A stretch of 64,000 nucleotides of DNA from Marinirhabdus sp050859505 (GTDB lineage Bacteria; Bacteroidota; Bacteroidia; Flavobacteriales; Flavobacteriaceae): the NCBI RefSeq assembly GCF_050859505.1, contig NZ_CP193934.1, forward strand, positions 2,728,001 to 2,792,000, in the 5' to 3' direction. This document shows positions 1 to 9,268 of this stretch, in pieces (the first letter of the stretch is position 1; each line of letters starts with the position of its first letter). Made by a program: the position numbers and the translations under genes. Under the pieces are notes generated by a model. It had not been told where the DNA came from. It saw nothing but the letters and a program-made list of their open reading frames with translations, and did no database searches.

Positions 1-51
1 AAATAAGCGTACCTCAAAAGGGTACCCGGGGTTCGAATCCCCGTCTCTCCG
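1..51 (+). tRNA. tRNA-Ser, 3' part only (window edge)
   Basis: Only the 3' portion is inside the window. A long variable arm (GTACC, loop, GGTAC) shows a class II tRNA. It is followed by a T arm with the GGTTCGAATCC core and a 3' acceptor strand TCTCTCC with discriminator G. The implied 5' acceptor GGAGAGA and G73 fit tRNA-Ser; Leu and Tyr are the other class II options and fit less well. The anticodon is outside the window. Confidence 0.75.
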
Positions 52-68
52 CAAAGAAAAATACACCT

Positions 69-143
69 CGGGGTGTAGCGTAGCCCGGTCATCGCGCCTC
101 GTTTGGGACGAGGAGGTCGCAGGTTCGAATCCTGCCACCCCGA
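69..143 (+). tRNA. tRNA-Pro (anticodon TGG)
   Basis: A full cloverleaf can be folded. The acceptor is CGGGGTG/CACCCCG with discriminator A. The anticodon stem CCTCG/CGAGG carries loop TTTGGGA, so the anticodon is TGG. The T arm is GCAGG-TTCGAAT-CCTGC. CCA is not encoded. It lies 17 bp after the tRNA-Ser end and is followed at once by a hairpin terminator. Confidence 0.96.
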
Positions 144-144
144 C

Positions 145-179
145 AAAAAACCGGACAATAGTACATTGTTCGGTTTTTT
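145..179 (+). terminator. Rho-independent terminator after tRNA-Pro
   Basis: Inverted repeat AAAACCGgACAAT / ATTGTtCGGTTTT with a short AGTAC loop, ending in a T run. It closes the Ser-Pro tRNA transcript. Confidence 0.85.
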
Positions 180-233
180 AATTTTAATGTTTTGATTTTG
201 AAGTTATCAAAATATTGTAAAAATACAACTTCA

Positions 234-253
234 GGCTCATAGCTCAGCTGGAT
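234..253 (+). pseudogene. tRNA-Arg-like 5' fragment
   Basis: The stretch GGCTCATAGCTCAGCTGGAT matches the first 20 or so bases of the intact tRNA-Arg 108 bp downstream with one difference. After it the similarity is lost: no anticodon stem or T arm follows. A GCACCTTCT at 270-278 may be a displaced remnant. It looks like a duplicated and decayed tRNA. Confidence 0.6.
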
Positions 254-340
254 CCGTTCGTGTCTAACAGCACCTTCTGCCACAGAGTATGCCTCTTCGA
301 AGAGGTTTGGGTCACAAGACTAGTAAAAACAGTAAAGTGA

Positions 341-414
341 GGGCTCGTAGCTCAGCTGGATAGAGCACCTCCCTTCTAAGGAGGCGGTCACAGGTTCGAA
401 TCCTGTCGGGCTCA
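341..414 (+). tRNA. tRNA-Arg (anticodon TCT)
   Basis: Acceptor GGGCTCG pairs with CGGGCTC (two G-U wobbles), discriminator A. D arm TAGCTCAGCTGGATAGAGC. Anticodon stem CCTCC/GGAGG with loop CTTCTAA gives anticodon TCT. T arm ACAGG-TTCGAAT-CCTGT. CCA is not encoded. A terminator hairpin follows within 6 bases. Confidence 0.96.
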
Positions 415-419
415 CTTTT

Positions 420-449
420 AACTCCCCTATTATTATAGGGGAGTTTTTT
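420..449 (+). terminator. Rho-independent terminator after tRNA-Arg
   Basis: Stem AACTCCCCTAT/ATAGGGGAGTT closing a very short loop, followed by TTTTTT. A second hairpin (472-499, GACCcTCCCG / CGGGAcGGTC) lies downstream without a T run; its role is unknown. I see no gene between 450 and 676. Confidence 0.85.
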
Positions 450-676
450 GTTTTTATATATGCTTCTAGTAGACCCTCCCGCTCAAAATCGGGACGGTCA
501 CAGAGCTTACTCTTATAGCATGGATTAATTCCTCACATTTTCAATTTTTTTACTGAAAAAGAACATGCGCTACATATTTTTAATGCCGTTGCGAATTATT
601 TTTTATATTATGAATATAGGTGTCGCTTGTTTGCTCGTATTTCAGTATTTTTAATAATTAATCAAGCAGAATTAAT

Positions 677-1186
677 ATGAAATACATTTTATTACTACTC
701 TTACTTACTTCAGTGATCTATTCTTGCGAAAAACCCAGAAAACTAAGCTCTACAGACCCTGTTAATTGGGAAAAACGAATACTAAAAAATATTCCTGTCG
801 ACTCTTTGGAAAACGGCAGCACCTTTCTCTCTATCTATTCCCAAATATTTTTACGTACAGATCAAGATGAAACAGACTTAACTGCTACAGTTAGTTTACA
901 CAATCCAAATACAACAGATAGTATTTATATTAATAAGGCAGTATATTATAATACCGAGGGAACAGCCATTAGAAATTATTTTGAAAAAGCAATTTTTGTA
1001 CGTCCCATGGAAACGGTACAAATTGTGATAGATGGCGTGGACAATGAAGGAGGTACAGGGGCAAATTTTATGTTTAGTTGGAGCATAAAACCGAATACTC
1101 GAGAACCTTTATTTGAAGCTGTAATGATTTCGACATACGGACAACAAGGCATTTCTTTTGTTACGGAAGGCAAACGGGTTAAATAG
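677..1186 (+). CDS. DUF3124 family lipoprotein
   Basis: 169 residues. The N-terminus is a lipoprotein signal: hydrophobic stretch LLLLLLTSVIYS then Cys17, the expected lipidated residue. Residues 65-165 carry the features of DUF3124: a beta-rich start (TATVSLHNPN), then YYNTEG, a proline-containing VRPMETVQ strand and the glycine-rich GGTGANFMFSW motif. The family has no known biochemical function; the protein is probably membrane-anchored and periplasmic. It stands alone after the tRNAs. The ATG start is set by the signal peptide. About 200 bp of apparently non-coding sequence separates it from the next gene. Confidence 0.85.
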   Translation: MKYILLLLLLTSVIYSCEKPRKLSSTDPVNWEKRILKNIPVDSLENGSTFLSIYSQIFLRTDQDETDLTATVSLHNPNTTDSIYINKAVYYNTEGTAIRNYFEKAIFVRPMETVQIVIDGVDNEGGTGANFMFSWSIKPNTREPLFEAVMISTYGQQGISFVTEGKRVK

Positions 1187-1404
1187 GTATAAAATTCCTA
1201 TTTCGAAAAGTTATGACTAAATCATTGGAAAAAAACGTCCACATTAAAACTCTTTTCTGAGTCAACAACTTCAAAAGTGCGGTTTTTTGAACTAGCTCAA
1301 GAAGCTAAAATACCCACTACTCAAAAAATAATGGGACACCACGCCCCTTTCTTCTACAAAACCTAATAATATTTCTTAAATTTATAAAAGTTGAAAGAAA
1401 TAGA

Positions 1405-4400
1405 ATGTATTTAAAAAGCGCTCTTCTTTGTCTTGTATTAGTGCCATTTTGTTGCTTATCACAATTTGATAAACAAATGGCTTTTAAACCTTTGACGGTA
1501 GAGCAAGGGTTGTCTCAAAATAGCGTAGTAAGTATTTCTCAAGATTCTACAGGCTATATGTGGTTTGCCACACAAGATGGCCTTAATAAGTATGATGGAA
1601 AAACATTCGAATTTTACAACAAGCATTTTGAAGATGTCACAAGACCCACCTTTAGTAAGCTTGGTAAAACATACATAGATAGAACGGGCGAATTATGGAT
1701 TATTGAAGGCTCTGGAGTTCTTGAAAAATTTAATAGTAATACACAAACGTTTCAATCTATACAAAAGATACAAAATCCTAGTTGCATTTTTCAAGATTCA
1801 AAAATGGACTATTATATTGGCACTTATGGTGAGGGTTTGTTTCGTATACAGCATAAAACCAAAGACACGATTCAGCTTTTTAAAGATGAATTTGAGGATC
1901 AGAATATTTTTGAATTTCTTGAAGACGATTCAAAACTTTACATAGCCACTTCGGCAGCTGTATATCAATTAGAAAATACTCAAATTTCCACTATTGAAAC
2001 TGAAAATTTTGCTGCTAATTTTAGTGCTTTAGAAATTTCAGAAGAAAAAACAATATGGCTTGGAACATTTGGTTTGGGTTTATACTTAAAGCCACAAGGA
2101 GAAGAACGTTTTATTGAATTTAATCACCCGAAGCTTCCGAAAAACCTAAACATTCAAGACTTATTAATAGATAAAACAGATAGACTCTGGATTGCTACCT
2201 ATGGGGATGGCGTTTATTTGTATGACGCTACTAAGCAAACAATACAGCATTTTATTGTAGATAAAAGCGATCCCTTCGGACTTCATTATGATGATGTATT
2301 ATGTTTATTCGAGGATTATTCTGGAACTATTTGGTTGGGGACAGATGGTGGGGGCTTAAGCTATTATGACGAGCATTTAACGAAGTTTAATGTGATAACC
2401 AATGAACAGACACCTAGTGGTATTTCAGTAGATCTTGTTAGAGCTATTACTGTAGATAATAAAGAAACCGTCTGGATTGGAACTTCTGGAAAAGGACTGA
2501 CAGCTGTTAATTTAGAACAGCAACGTTATAAAACCTATACAACTCAAAATTCCAAATTATCCAGCGACCGTATCATGAGTTTGTTATTTTATGCGAATGA
2601 AGTATGGATAGGCCATCAAGGTGAAGGGTTGCAAATTATGGAAACGACAGGAAAAATAAAATCCTTTCCTGAAACATCCAAAATGACCATCTGGAAGATT
2701 TATAAGGATAGTAGTTCAAACATATGGTTATGCACCAGAGATAATGGATTAGTTTTATTTGATAAAAATCGTGGTATTATAAAAAGGATTCATGCTGAAA
2801 ACAGCGCATTAACTACAAATAATATTAGAACGATTGAAGAAGGGAATACGAATGATATTTGGATAGGTAGCGAAGATCAAGGTCTTTTTTTAGTAAAGGG
2901 GGCTTCTCAGAATGTTGAAAAAATTTCAGAAATTCCAAACAAAATTAAATCTCTGTATTTTGAAGGACAAACCCTTTGGATAGGTACGAATGGAAGTGGT
3001 TTAAAAAAATATAATACTTCAAATAAAAAGGTAGACACCTATACTATTGCCAAAGGACTTTCCAATAATGTGATTTATGGTATTTTACCCGACAGTCAAA
3101 ATAACATATGGCTAAGTTCTAATAAGGGCCTAATGAAGTTTAATGTAGTCGATTCCAATAAAAAAAACATTGACTTGTATGCTGCTAACAGTGGCTTGCA
3201 GGCACTTGAATTTAATACGGGAGCCTATTTTATAAACCATACGAACCAACTTTATTTTGGTGGATTGAAAGGAGTTAATTGGTTTAACCCTAAAAAATTA
3301 ACGCTTAATCCTACGAAGCCAAAAACTGTAATCTCAAAATTCGAAATATTTGGCAAAGAACAACAGATGTCTCAAAATGTTATTTTAAAGAATAATCAAA
3401 ACACAGTAACATTTACATTTGCGGCACTCCATTTTTCTCAACCTGAAGAAAATCTGTATAAATATCAATTAATTAATCATGATACAGATTGGACATTCCC
3501 AGGTAAAGCCAATGTAGCGCATTACACAAATTTGCCCCCCAACAACTATACATTTAGAGTAGTATCCAGCAATTATGATGGAATCTGGAACGAAGAACCT
3601 GTTACGTATTCATTTCGCATATTGAAGCCCTGGTATCTTACAAATGTTATGAAAATTGGCTACGTATTTTTTGTGTTCCTTGTGCTGTATAGTATTTATC
3701 TCTATCTCAAATTTCGTTGGGATGTTAAGATAAAACTGCAATTAAAACATTCTGAAACAGAACGGCTCAAAAAGCTTAATGATTTTAAAACGACACTGTA
3801 TACTAATATTTCTCACGAATTTAGAACTCCATTAACACTTATCTCGGGACCTATAGATCACCAGTTGGCTAAAAAAGATCTTACTGAAACGGATAGAAAA
3901 GAACTAGATTTAGTAAAGCAAAATGCCACTAGATTGCTAAATCTTGTAAATCAAATGATGGATTTATCTCTTATAGATGCAGGGCAACTTAAACTACAAG
4001 TTGAAGAAGGGGATTTAAACATCCTTTTAAAACAAATTGTCGCTGCCTTTACTTATAAGGCTACATTAAAAGAGCTTACTATTGTTGCCAAAATGAGTTC
4101 AAAGCAACTGGATCAAGCGTGGTTTGACAAAGATATTATGGAGAAAGTAACCTCCAATTTATTGTCTAATGCTATAAAATATGCTCCGGAAAACAGCAAG
4201 ATCATCTTTGATGTTACTAAAAAAGATGGCTTTTTAATTTTATCATTAGTGAATGTTCATTCCTCGTTAAAAGTTAAAGATTTAAGCAGATTGTTTCAAC
4301 GCTTTTATCAAGATGATGAAAACCTTGAAGGAGTTGGTGTAGGACTAGCCTTAGTAAAAGAATTAGTAACCCTTTCTAAAGGAAGCATTATTGTGAATAC

Positions 4401-5286
4401 TGTAGATGAGAAAAAAATACAATTTACAGTGACCCTACCTATTGAAAAGAGTGCTTTTACTGCTTCAGAAATGGTTCCCCATTTGGTTGAGGATAGTATC
4501 CAAGAAACGGAAGTTGTTGAAATTAATGAATCATCAGAAAAAATGGTGCTACTTATTGTTGAAGATGATCCGGATATTAGGAAATTTGTAGTTTCAATTT
4601 TTAGTGACACCTATGCGGTTTTAGAAGCAGAAAACGGCGAAATAGGTATTAAAAAAGCCGTAAAATACTTACCAGAATTAATTATAAGTGATATCATGAT
4701 GCCAGTACAGGACGGGATAGCGCTATGTAATACCTTAAAATATAATGAACTCACTAGTCATATTCCCATTATTCTTTTAACTGCTAAAGTAGGAGAAGAA
4801 AATGAAATGACCGGGCTAAAAACTGGAGCAGATGCCTATGTGACAAAACCATTTAATAGCGAAAATTTAAAATTACGAGTAGAAAAACTTATTGAAAGTA
4901 GAATACAATTACAAATACGATATAGTAAAGATTTTACCATAGGGCCAGAATTAGCGGTTACTTCTACAGAATCATCTTTTTTAAATCGCTTAAAAACTGT
5001 GTTGGATAAAGAAATAACACGACCCGATTTTAAAAGCGAAGACTTTGCTAAAGAAATGCTGTTAAGTAGAACACAACTACACCGAAAGCTGAAAGCCATT
5101 TTTAATATGCCAGCATCCGAATTTATTCGCTCTCAACGGTTAAAACTTTCACTGGAACTACTTAAAGAATCTGATGCAACCATCTCTGAAATAGCTTACC
5201 AAGTAGGCTTTAATACACCTTCGTATTTTATAAAGTGTTTTAGGGAAACGTATAACTGTACGCCAACGGAGTATTATAAAGAGTAA
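1405..5286 (+). CDS. Hybrid two-component system sensor kinase/response regulator (HTCS, AraC output)
   Basis: 1293 residues, one-protein signalling system. Order: signal peptide (1-20); a large periplasmic double beta-propeller made of Reg_prop repeats (recurring IWIGT.G.GL motifs, about 25-610); a Y_Y_Y domain (about 680-745); a membrane helix (about 748-770); HisKA with SHEFRTPL (phospho-acceptor His804); HATPase_c with N-box NLLSNAIKYAP (about 918) and a G-rich VGVGLAL; a receiver domain (about 1046-1160) with IVEDD and phospho-acceptor Asp1096 in SDIMMP; and a C-terminal AraC-type double HTH. In Bacteroidetes such proteins usually sense oligosaccharides and switch on an adjacent polysaccharide utilisation locus. 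No SusC/SusD or glycoside hydrolase lies nearby here, so the target and ligand are unknown. Confidence 0.95.
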   Translation: MYLKSALLCLVLVPFCCLSQFDKQMAFKPLTVEQGLSQNSVVSISQDSTGYMWFATQDGLNKYDGKTFEFYNKHFEDVTRPTFSKLGKTYIDRTGELWIIEGSGVLEKFNSNTQTFQSIQKIQNPSCIFQDSKMDYYIGTYGEGLFRIQHKTKDTIQLFKDEFEDQNIFEFLEDDSKLYIATSAAVYQLENTQISTIETENFAANFSALEISEEKTIWLGTFGLGLYLKPQGEERFIEFNHPKLPKNLNIQDLLIDKTDRLWIATYGDGVYLYDATKQTIQHFIVDKSDPFGLHYDDVLCLFEDYSGTIWLGTDGGGLSYYDEHLTKFNVITNEQTPSGISVDLVRAITVDNKETVWIGTSGKGLTAVNLEQQRYKTYTTQNSKLSSDRIMSLLFYANEVWIGHQGEGLQIMETTGKIKSFPETSKMTIWKIYKDSSSNIWLCTRDNGLVLFDKNRGIIKRIHAENSALTTNNIRTIEEGNTNDIWIGSEDQGLFLVKGASQNVEKISEIPNKIKSLYFEGQTLWIGTNGSGLKKYNTSNKKVDTYTIAKGLSNNVIYGILPDSQNNIWLSSNKGLMKFNVVDSNKKNIDLYAANSGLQALEFNTGAYFINHTNQLYFGGLKGVNWFNPKKLTLNPTKPKTVISKFEIFGKEQQMSQNVILKNNQNTVTFTFAALHFSQPEENLYKYQLINHDTDWTFPGKANVAHYTNLPPNNYTFRVVSSNYDGIWNEEPVTYSFRILKPWYLTNVMKIGYVFFVFLVLYSIYLYLKFRWDVKIKLQLKHSETERLKKLNDFKTTLYTNISHEFRTPLTLISGPIDHQLAKKDLTETDRKELDLVKQNATRLLNLVNQMMDLSLIDAGQLKLQVEEGDLNILLKQIVAAFTYKATLKELTIVAKMSSKQLDQAWFDKDIMEKVTSNLLSNAIKYAPENSKIIFDVTKKDGFLILSLVNVHSSLKVKDLSRLFQRFYQDDENLEGVGVGLALVKELVTLSKGSIIVNTVDEKKIQFTVTLPIEKSAFTASEMVPHLVEDSIQETEVVEINESSEKMVLLIVEDDPDIRKFVVSIFSDTYAVLEAENGEIGIKKAVKYLPELIISDIMMPVQDGIALCNTLKYNELTSHIPIILLTAKVGEENEMTGLKTGADAYVTKPFNSENLKLRVEKLIESRIQLQIRYSKDFTIGPELAVTSTESSFLNRLKTVLDKEITRPDFKSEDFAKEMLLSRTQLHRKLKAIFNMPASEFIRSQRLKLSLELLKESDATISEIAYQVGFNTPSYFIKCFRETYNCTPTEYYKE

Positions 5287-5463
5287 GTAACATCTTACGT
5301 TGCGTCCTTTGGTAGTGCTCATGATACACCTAAGTCTACATCTTATTTTTTAATTAAATCTTAATACATACCTGTAACATCTCTTCTACACTTTGAAACA
5401 TCTCTTTCGATTAGTTAAGATGGTACGTATAACTTTGCCATTACAAAACTTAACAGCATATGT

Positions 5464-5601
5464 ATGGAACCTAATTCTACTAACGATAGTAAAGAGGAAC
5501 ACATCTATCTATCTATAGACCACTTAAAATGTGGTACGTATAAGCTAAACATACTTTTGGATAATAAAATTATACAATCCATAGTGATTATAAAACACTA
5601 A
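5464..5601 (+). CDS. Small 45-residue protein
   Basis: ATG-started frame of 45 codons ending in TAA. The product is acidic at its start (DSKEE) and then beta-prone and basic, with alternating hydrophobics and the segment DHLKCGTYKLNILLDNKI. This segment reads like a short domain ending in a beta hairpin. A promoter-like TAACTTTG lies at 5430-5437, about 25 bases before the ATG, which supports real expression. I recall similar short proteins in Flavobacteriia but cannot name a family. It sits between the HTCS gene and the convergent pgpH-like gene. Function unknown. Confidence 0.55.
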   Translation: MEPNSTNDSKEEHIYLSIDHLKCGTYKLNILLDNKIIQSIVIIKH

Positions 5602-5753
5602 AATCTCTCTTAAAAATTTTTATTTTTTTTTAATTATATTTTGTGATGATTTGCAGGAGTGATTTAAATAGCCCTATATGTAAGATGGTGGTTCTTTTAA
5701 AAGCAGACACCTAGTTTAGGTACTGTATTAATAGGCATACCAACTTCTTTACA

Positions 5754-5840
5754 AATACTGTAGGAGTTGGCGTAAATACTTCCAATGCAAAACTAGATAT
5801 ATGGGTAGGCACTATGGAATATATAAGGTCTATTCCCTTT
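5754..5840 (+). pseudogene. Possible remnant of a tail-fibre-like repeat protein
   Basis: An open but start-less frame reads NTVGVGVNTSNAKLDIWVG. The core VGVNTSNAKLDI resembles the VGIGT-x-PxAKLDV repeat found in phage tail-fibre and peptidase S74-type surface proteins of Bacteroidetes. It has no start codon and runs into the 3' end of the convergent pgpH-like gene. It could be a decayed fragment or chance. Confidence 0.25.
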
Positions 5841-5841
5841 G

Positions 5842-7887
5842 CTATTCAGGATATTCAACCCGCAGATGGTAAATATTATTCAGTTTCTTTTTCAGTACTT
5901 TTTTGATAGACTGGATTTCTTTAAACGTAATATTTGCATTTAAAAATTGTCCTTGCTCTGTTTGTCCATCAATAATTTTTTCAACAAACACATCTATTTT
6001 GGAGGATGTAGGATCTTTTAAACTTTTACTGGCTGCCTCTACGCTGTCTGCCATCATTAAAATTGCAGTTTCTTTGGAAAAGGGAATAGGTCCTGGATAT
6101 TGAAAATCTTCAATATTGGCTGTTTCGTTTAACTTTTCTTCCTTTTTATAAAAATAATATACCACACTCGTCCCATGGTGGGTTCGGATAAAATCTATCA
6201 CCCTATCTGGAAGATTCCGTCTTCTGGCGATTTCTATACCCTTAATAACATGGTCTATAATTATTTCGGCACTTTCTTTGGGATCAAGTTCGTCATGGGC
6301 GTTGTAACCACTTAATTGGTTTTCGGTAAAATTTGTTGGGTTTTCCATTTTTCCAATATCGTGGTACAAGGCTCCTACCCTAACCAACATAGCATTTGCG
6401 CCAATCTCATTTGCGGCAGCTTCGGCTAGATTAGCTACGTTTAATGAATGGTGAAATGTACCTGGAGCCTTATTGCTCAATTCTTTTAAAAGCTTGCTGT
6501 TGGTGTCGCTTAATTCCAGTAACGACACATCTGAAACCAACCCGAAGACCTTTTCATATAAATAAATAAGTGGGTGTGCAAACAAGGTTGCCAATCCAGC
6601 CAAGATAAAATAACCAAAGTTTTCCCATTGGATCAATTCGATATTCCCTTCCTGAATGATAAAAAACGCAAAGTAACCAATGATGTAGACCAGGGTAATT
6701 TGCCCTACTGAAATAAACAGGTTGGCTCTTCTGTATAATTCAGAAACAGTAAGTATGGTTACAATTCCAGCAATAATTTGTAAGAATAGAAACTCAAAAC
6801 TATTAGGTACCACAAATCCCAAAAGTAACAAGGTAAGTACGTGTACAAACAGCCCTAGACGTGGATCGAAAAAGGCTTTTACAATGAGTGGTAAGATGCA
6901 TAACGGAACTACATAAACATATTCTGCGTCCAACTTCACAACAATAGTGGTAAGAAATACCATTAATACCACATTAAAAAATATAAAAGTAACCTTGGTA
7001 CTATTATCATATATGTCAAGCCGATACTTTCTCAAAAACAAGAATAGCATTAAAAATACAAGCGACACCAGCATGGCATAGCCAAAAATAAGCCAGAACC
7101 TGTTGCTTTTACTCCAGATTTGAGATTGAAATTCGTCTTTTAAAGAGCTAAGAATCTGGTACGTATTACCCTCCACTACTTCACCTTTTGCGATAATCCT
7201 GCCTCCTTTTTCAATAATTCCCTGATTGGGATTTACGGCGTTTAACTCTGATGTAATGGCAGATTCACTAAGTTTATTGTTGGTCGAAACATTAGGTATA
7301 GCAGCCCTATTAAGCAAAATGGTAAGTAAATCTGAAATAGCATCAGCATTTTGCTGTTTTATAAATTTGGTAATTTTTTCGGGGATTTTATCCTTCTTAT
7401 TAATTTGCGAATACGCAATTTCATCAATTTCATTCCCTTTTATTAAATAGACTAAATCATCATTGTTATGTGTATTTACTTCAGATAATACACCAAAACG
7501 GTATATATCTTCCAAGAATAGCTCTCCTAAAGATTTTACCTTCGTCTTAGGAACTGTAAACAAGCTATCCACATACGTGGTTTCTAACAATTGATTAAAC
7601 TGATTGTAACTTTCGGTAACAATAGAGGCGTCATAATCAAAATACGGGACTGCATTTTCTCTAATGGTATTGCGCTCATTCGCTAGGGCGTCATCAGATT
7701 TTTTAATGGTAAAACTAAAAGGGGCATATAAATTTTCGTATTGCCAGGGCTTTCCTTTTTGAAATGTGTACTTAAACTGCCCACCTTTTGGCAATAAGTA
7801 TATCACTAAGAATGTGCAAATTACAAACAGAAAGATCCTGTAAATATTAGATTGATTCTTAGATAAAAATGAAAAAAAGTGTTTCAT
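5842..7887 (-). CDS. pgpH: 7TM-HD family phosphohydrolase, PgpH-like c-di-AMP phosphodiesterase
   Basis: 681 residues from the ATG at 7887; an in-frame ATG at 7923 would add 12 residues but lies before the typical MKxF start of the family. Order: one N-terminal membrane helix (about 15-33); an extracytoplasmic 7TMR-HDED domain (about 35-270); seven membrane helices (about 275-455); and a cytoplasmic HD domain with SFHHS-like GTFHHSLNVANLAE, the metal-binding HD pair in ALYHDIGKM, and later RTHHG. This arrangement is that of PgpH enzymes, which hydrolyse cyclic di-AMP to pApA and so affect osmotic and envelope homeostasis. Monocistronic; divergent from the thiolase gene. Substrate assignment is by family. 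Confidence 0.9.
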   Translation of the reverse strand: MKHFFSFLSKNQSNIYRIFLFVICTFLVIYLLPKGGQFKYTFQKGKPWQYENLYAPFSFTIKKSDDALANERNTIRENAVPYFDYDASIVTESYNQFNQLLETTYVDSLFTVPKTKVKSLGELFLEDIYRFGVLSEVNTHNNDDLVYLIKGNEIDEIAYSQINKKDKIPEKITKFIKQQNADAISDLLTILLNRAAIPNVSTNNKLSESAITSELNAVNPNQGIIEKGGRIIAKGEVVEGNTYQILSSLKDEFQSQIWSKSNRFWLIFGYAMLVSLVFLMLFLFLRKYRLDIYDNSTKVTFIFFNVVLMVFLTTIVVKLDAEYVYVVPLCILPLIVKAFFDPRLGLFVHVLTLLLLGFVVPNSFEFLFLQIIAGIVTILTVSELYRRANLFISVGQITLVYIIGYFAFFIIQEGNIELIQWENFGYFILAGLATLFAHPLIYLYEKVFGLVSDVSLLELSDTNSKLLKELSNKAPGTFHHSLNVANLAEAAANEIGANAMLVRVGALYHDIGKMENPTNFTENQLSGYNAHDELDPKESAEIIIDHVIKGIEIARRRNLPDRVIDFIRTHHGTSVVYYFYKKEEKLNETANIEDFQYPGPIPFSKETAILMMADSVEAASKSLKDPTSSKIDVFVEKIIDGQTEQGQFLNANITFKEIQSIKKVLKKKLNNIYHLRVEYPE

Positions 7888-7954
7888 AAATGGGATACGT
7901 AAAGTAAAGGTACTGTTTAGCATTCATTAGTACAAAACCGAGGCACCAATAAGA

Positions 7955-7985
7955 TTGAATGTTCGGTATAAAATATGTAATTTTG
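7955..7985 (+). promoter_or_regulatory. Bacteroidota-type promoter of the thiolase gene
   Basis: TTG at 7955-7957, then 20 nt, then TAATTTTG at 7978-7985. This matches the sigma-ABfr consensus TTG-N17-23-TAnnTTTG. The ATG of the thiolase gene lies 86 bases downstream. Confidence 0.65.
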
Positions 7986-8070
7986 CAGTCCGCATAAAAG
8001 CTTTCAACATAGAAAAAGAAGCCGAAATGTATAGAAATTATACTAAAATACACTTATTAAAACATATATC

Positions 8071-9246
8071 ATGAGCAAGAAAGTAGTCATTGTATCCGCC
8101 GTACGAACTCCCATTGGAAGTTTTATGGGAAGTTTATCTTCGTTAACCGCAGTTCAATTAGGAAGTGCCGCTATTAAAGGTGCTTTAGATAGAATAAAGC
8201 TGGATCCTTCAATCGTACAAGAAGTATATATGGGGAACGTGGTACAAGCTGGTGTGGGCCAAGCCCCTGCAAGACAAGCTGCATTAAACGCTGGAATTCC
8301 AGATACAGTGCCCTGTACTACGGTAAATAAGGTATGTGCTTCCGGTATGAAAGCTGTTATGAATGCTGCCCAGGCTATTGCCTTGGGTGATGCAGATGTC
8401 GTAATTGCTGGTGGTATGGAAAGTATGAGTAACATTCCGCATTATGTGTATATGCGTACCGGAACTAAATTTGGTCCTGCCACATTAATTGATGGAATGC
8501 AAAAAGACGGTTTGGTAGATGCCTATGATCAAAATGCAATGGGTGTTTGCGCAGATGCGTGTGCTGCCGAATATAAGTTCTCACGTGAAGATCAGGATGC
8601 TTTTGCAATACAATCGTACGAGCGTTCTGCCAAGGCTTGGAGCGAAGGGAAATTTACAAACGAAGTAATTCCTGTAAGTGTACCACAACGAAGAGGAGAA
8701 CCTGTAATCATTTCAGAAGATGAAGAATTCAAAAACGTAAAAATGGAGAAGATCCCATCCTTACGTGCCGCTTTCAGTAAAGATGGAACTGTAACCGCTG
8801 CCAATGCCTCTACGATTAACGATGGTGCTGGCGCAATGATTTTAATGAGTGAAGAAAAAGCAAAAGAACTAGGGTTAACTCCTTTGGCAACTATAAAAAG
8901 CTATGCAGATGCCGCTCAAGAACCAAAATGGTTTACCACGGCTCCATCCAAAGCCCTTCCAAAGGCTATTGCTAAAGCAGGAATCACTCAAGACGATGTA
9001 GATTTCTTCGAATTTAACGAAGCCTTCTCTGTGGTAGGGCTTGCCAATATGAAAATCCTTGGATTAAACGACAGCAATGTAAATATACACGGAGGTGCCG
9101 TTTCTTTAGGACATCCTCTAGGGTGCAGTGGTGTACGAATTTTAATCACCTTGTTAAATGTTCTTGAACAAAACGACGCAAAAATTGGTGCTGCAGCTAT
9201 CTGTAATGGCGGTGGTGGTGCTAGTGCCATGGTTTTAGAGAGATAA
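8071..9246 (+). CDS. Acetyl-CoA C-acyltransferase (thiolase)
   Basis: 391 residues, the usual thiolase length. Catalyses reversible thiolytic cleavage or condensation of acyl-CoA, typically acetoacetyl-CoA to two acetyl-CoA. Active-site residues are visible: nucleophile Cys89 in VCASGMKA, His348 in the GHPLGCSG signature, and Cys378 in CNGGGGASA; GGMESMSN is also present. Sequence style (VRTPIGSFMGSLS) is closer to biosynthetic/acetoacetyl-CoA thiolases (AtoB/PhaA) than to FadA, but with no beta-oxidation or ketone-body genes next to it the pathway cannot be fixed. The L-domain lipoprotein gene follows after 22 bp and may share its transcript. Confidence 0.95.
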   Translation: MSKKVVIVSAVRTPIGSFMGSLSSLTAVQLGSAAIKGALDRIKLDPSIVQEVYMGNVVQAGVGQAPARQAALNAGIPDTVPCTTVNKVCASGMKAVMNAAQAIALGDADVVIAGGMESMSNIPHYVYMRTGTKFGPATLIDGMQKDGLVDAYDQNAMGVCADACAAEYKFSREDQDAFAIQSYERSAKAWSEGKFTNEVIPVSVPQRRGEPVIISEDEEFKNVKMEKIPSLRAAFSKDGTVTAANASTINDGAGAMILMSEEKAKELGLTPLATIKSYADAAQEPKWFTTAPSKALPKAIAKAGITQDDVDFFEFNEAFSVVGLANMKILGLNDSNVNIHGGAVSLGHPLGCSGVRILITLLNVLEQNDAKIGAAAICNGGGGASAMVLER

Positions 9247-9268
9247 TCCAATTTTCAAATTATTTATA

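Noticed and set aside
89..283. 64-residue minus-strand frame ending GGRIRTCDLLVPNEAR
   Set aside because: It is the antisense translation of tRNA-Pro and the broken tRNA, a frequent false protein in annotations.
1187..1404. Start-less frame ending KIPTTQKIMGHHAPFFYKT
   Set aside because: It recalls the end of a recombinase (MGH) only loosely, has no start codon and no supporting residues; treated as non-coding.
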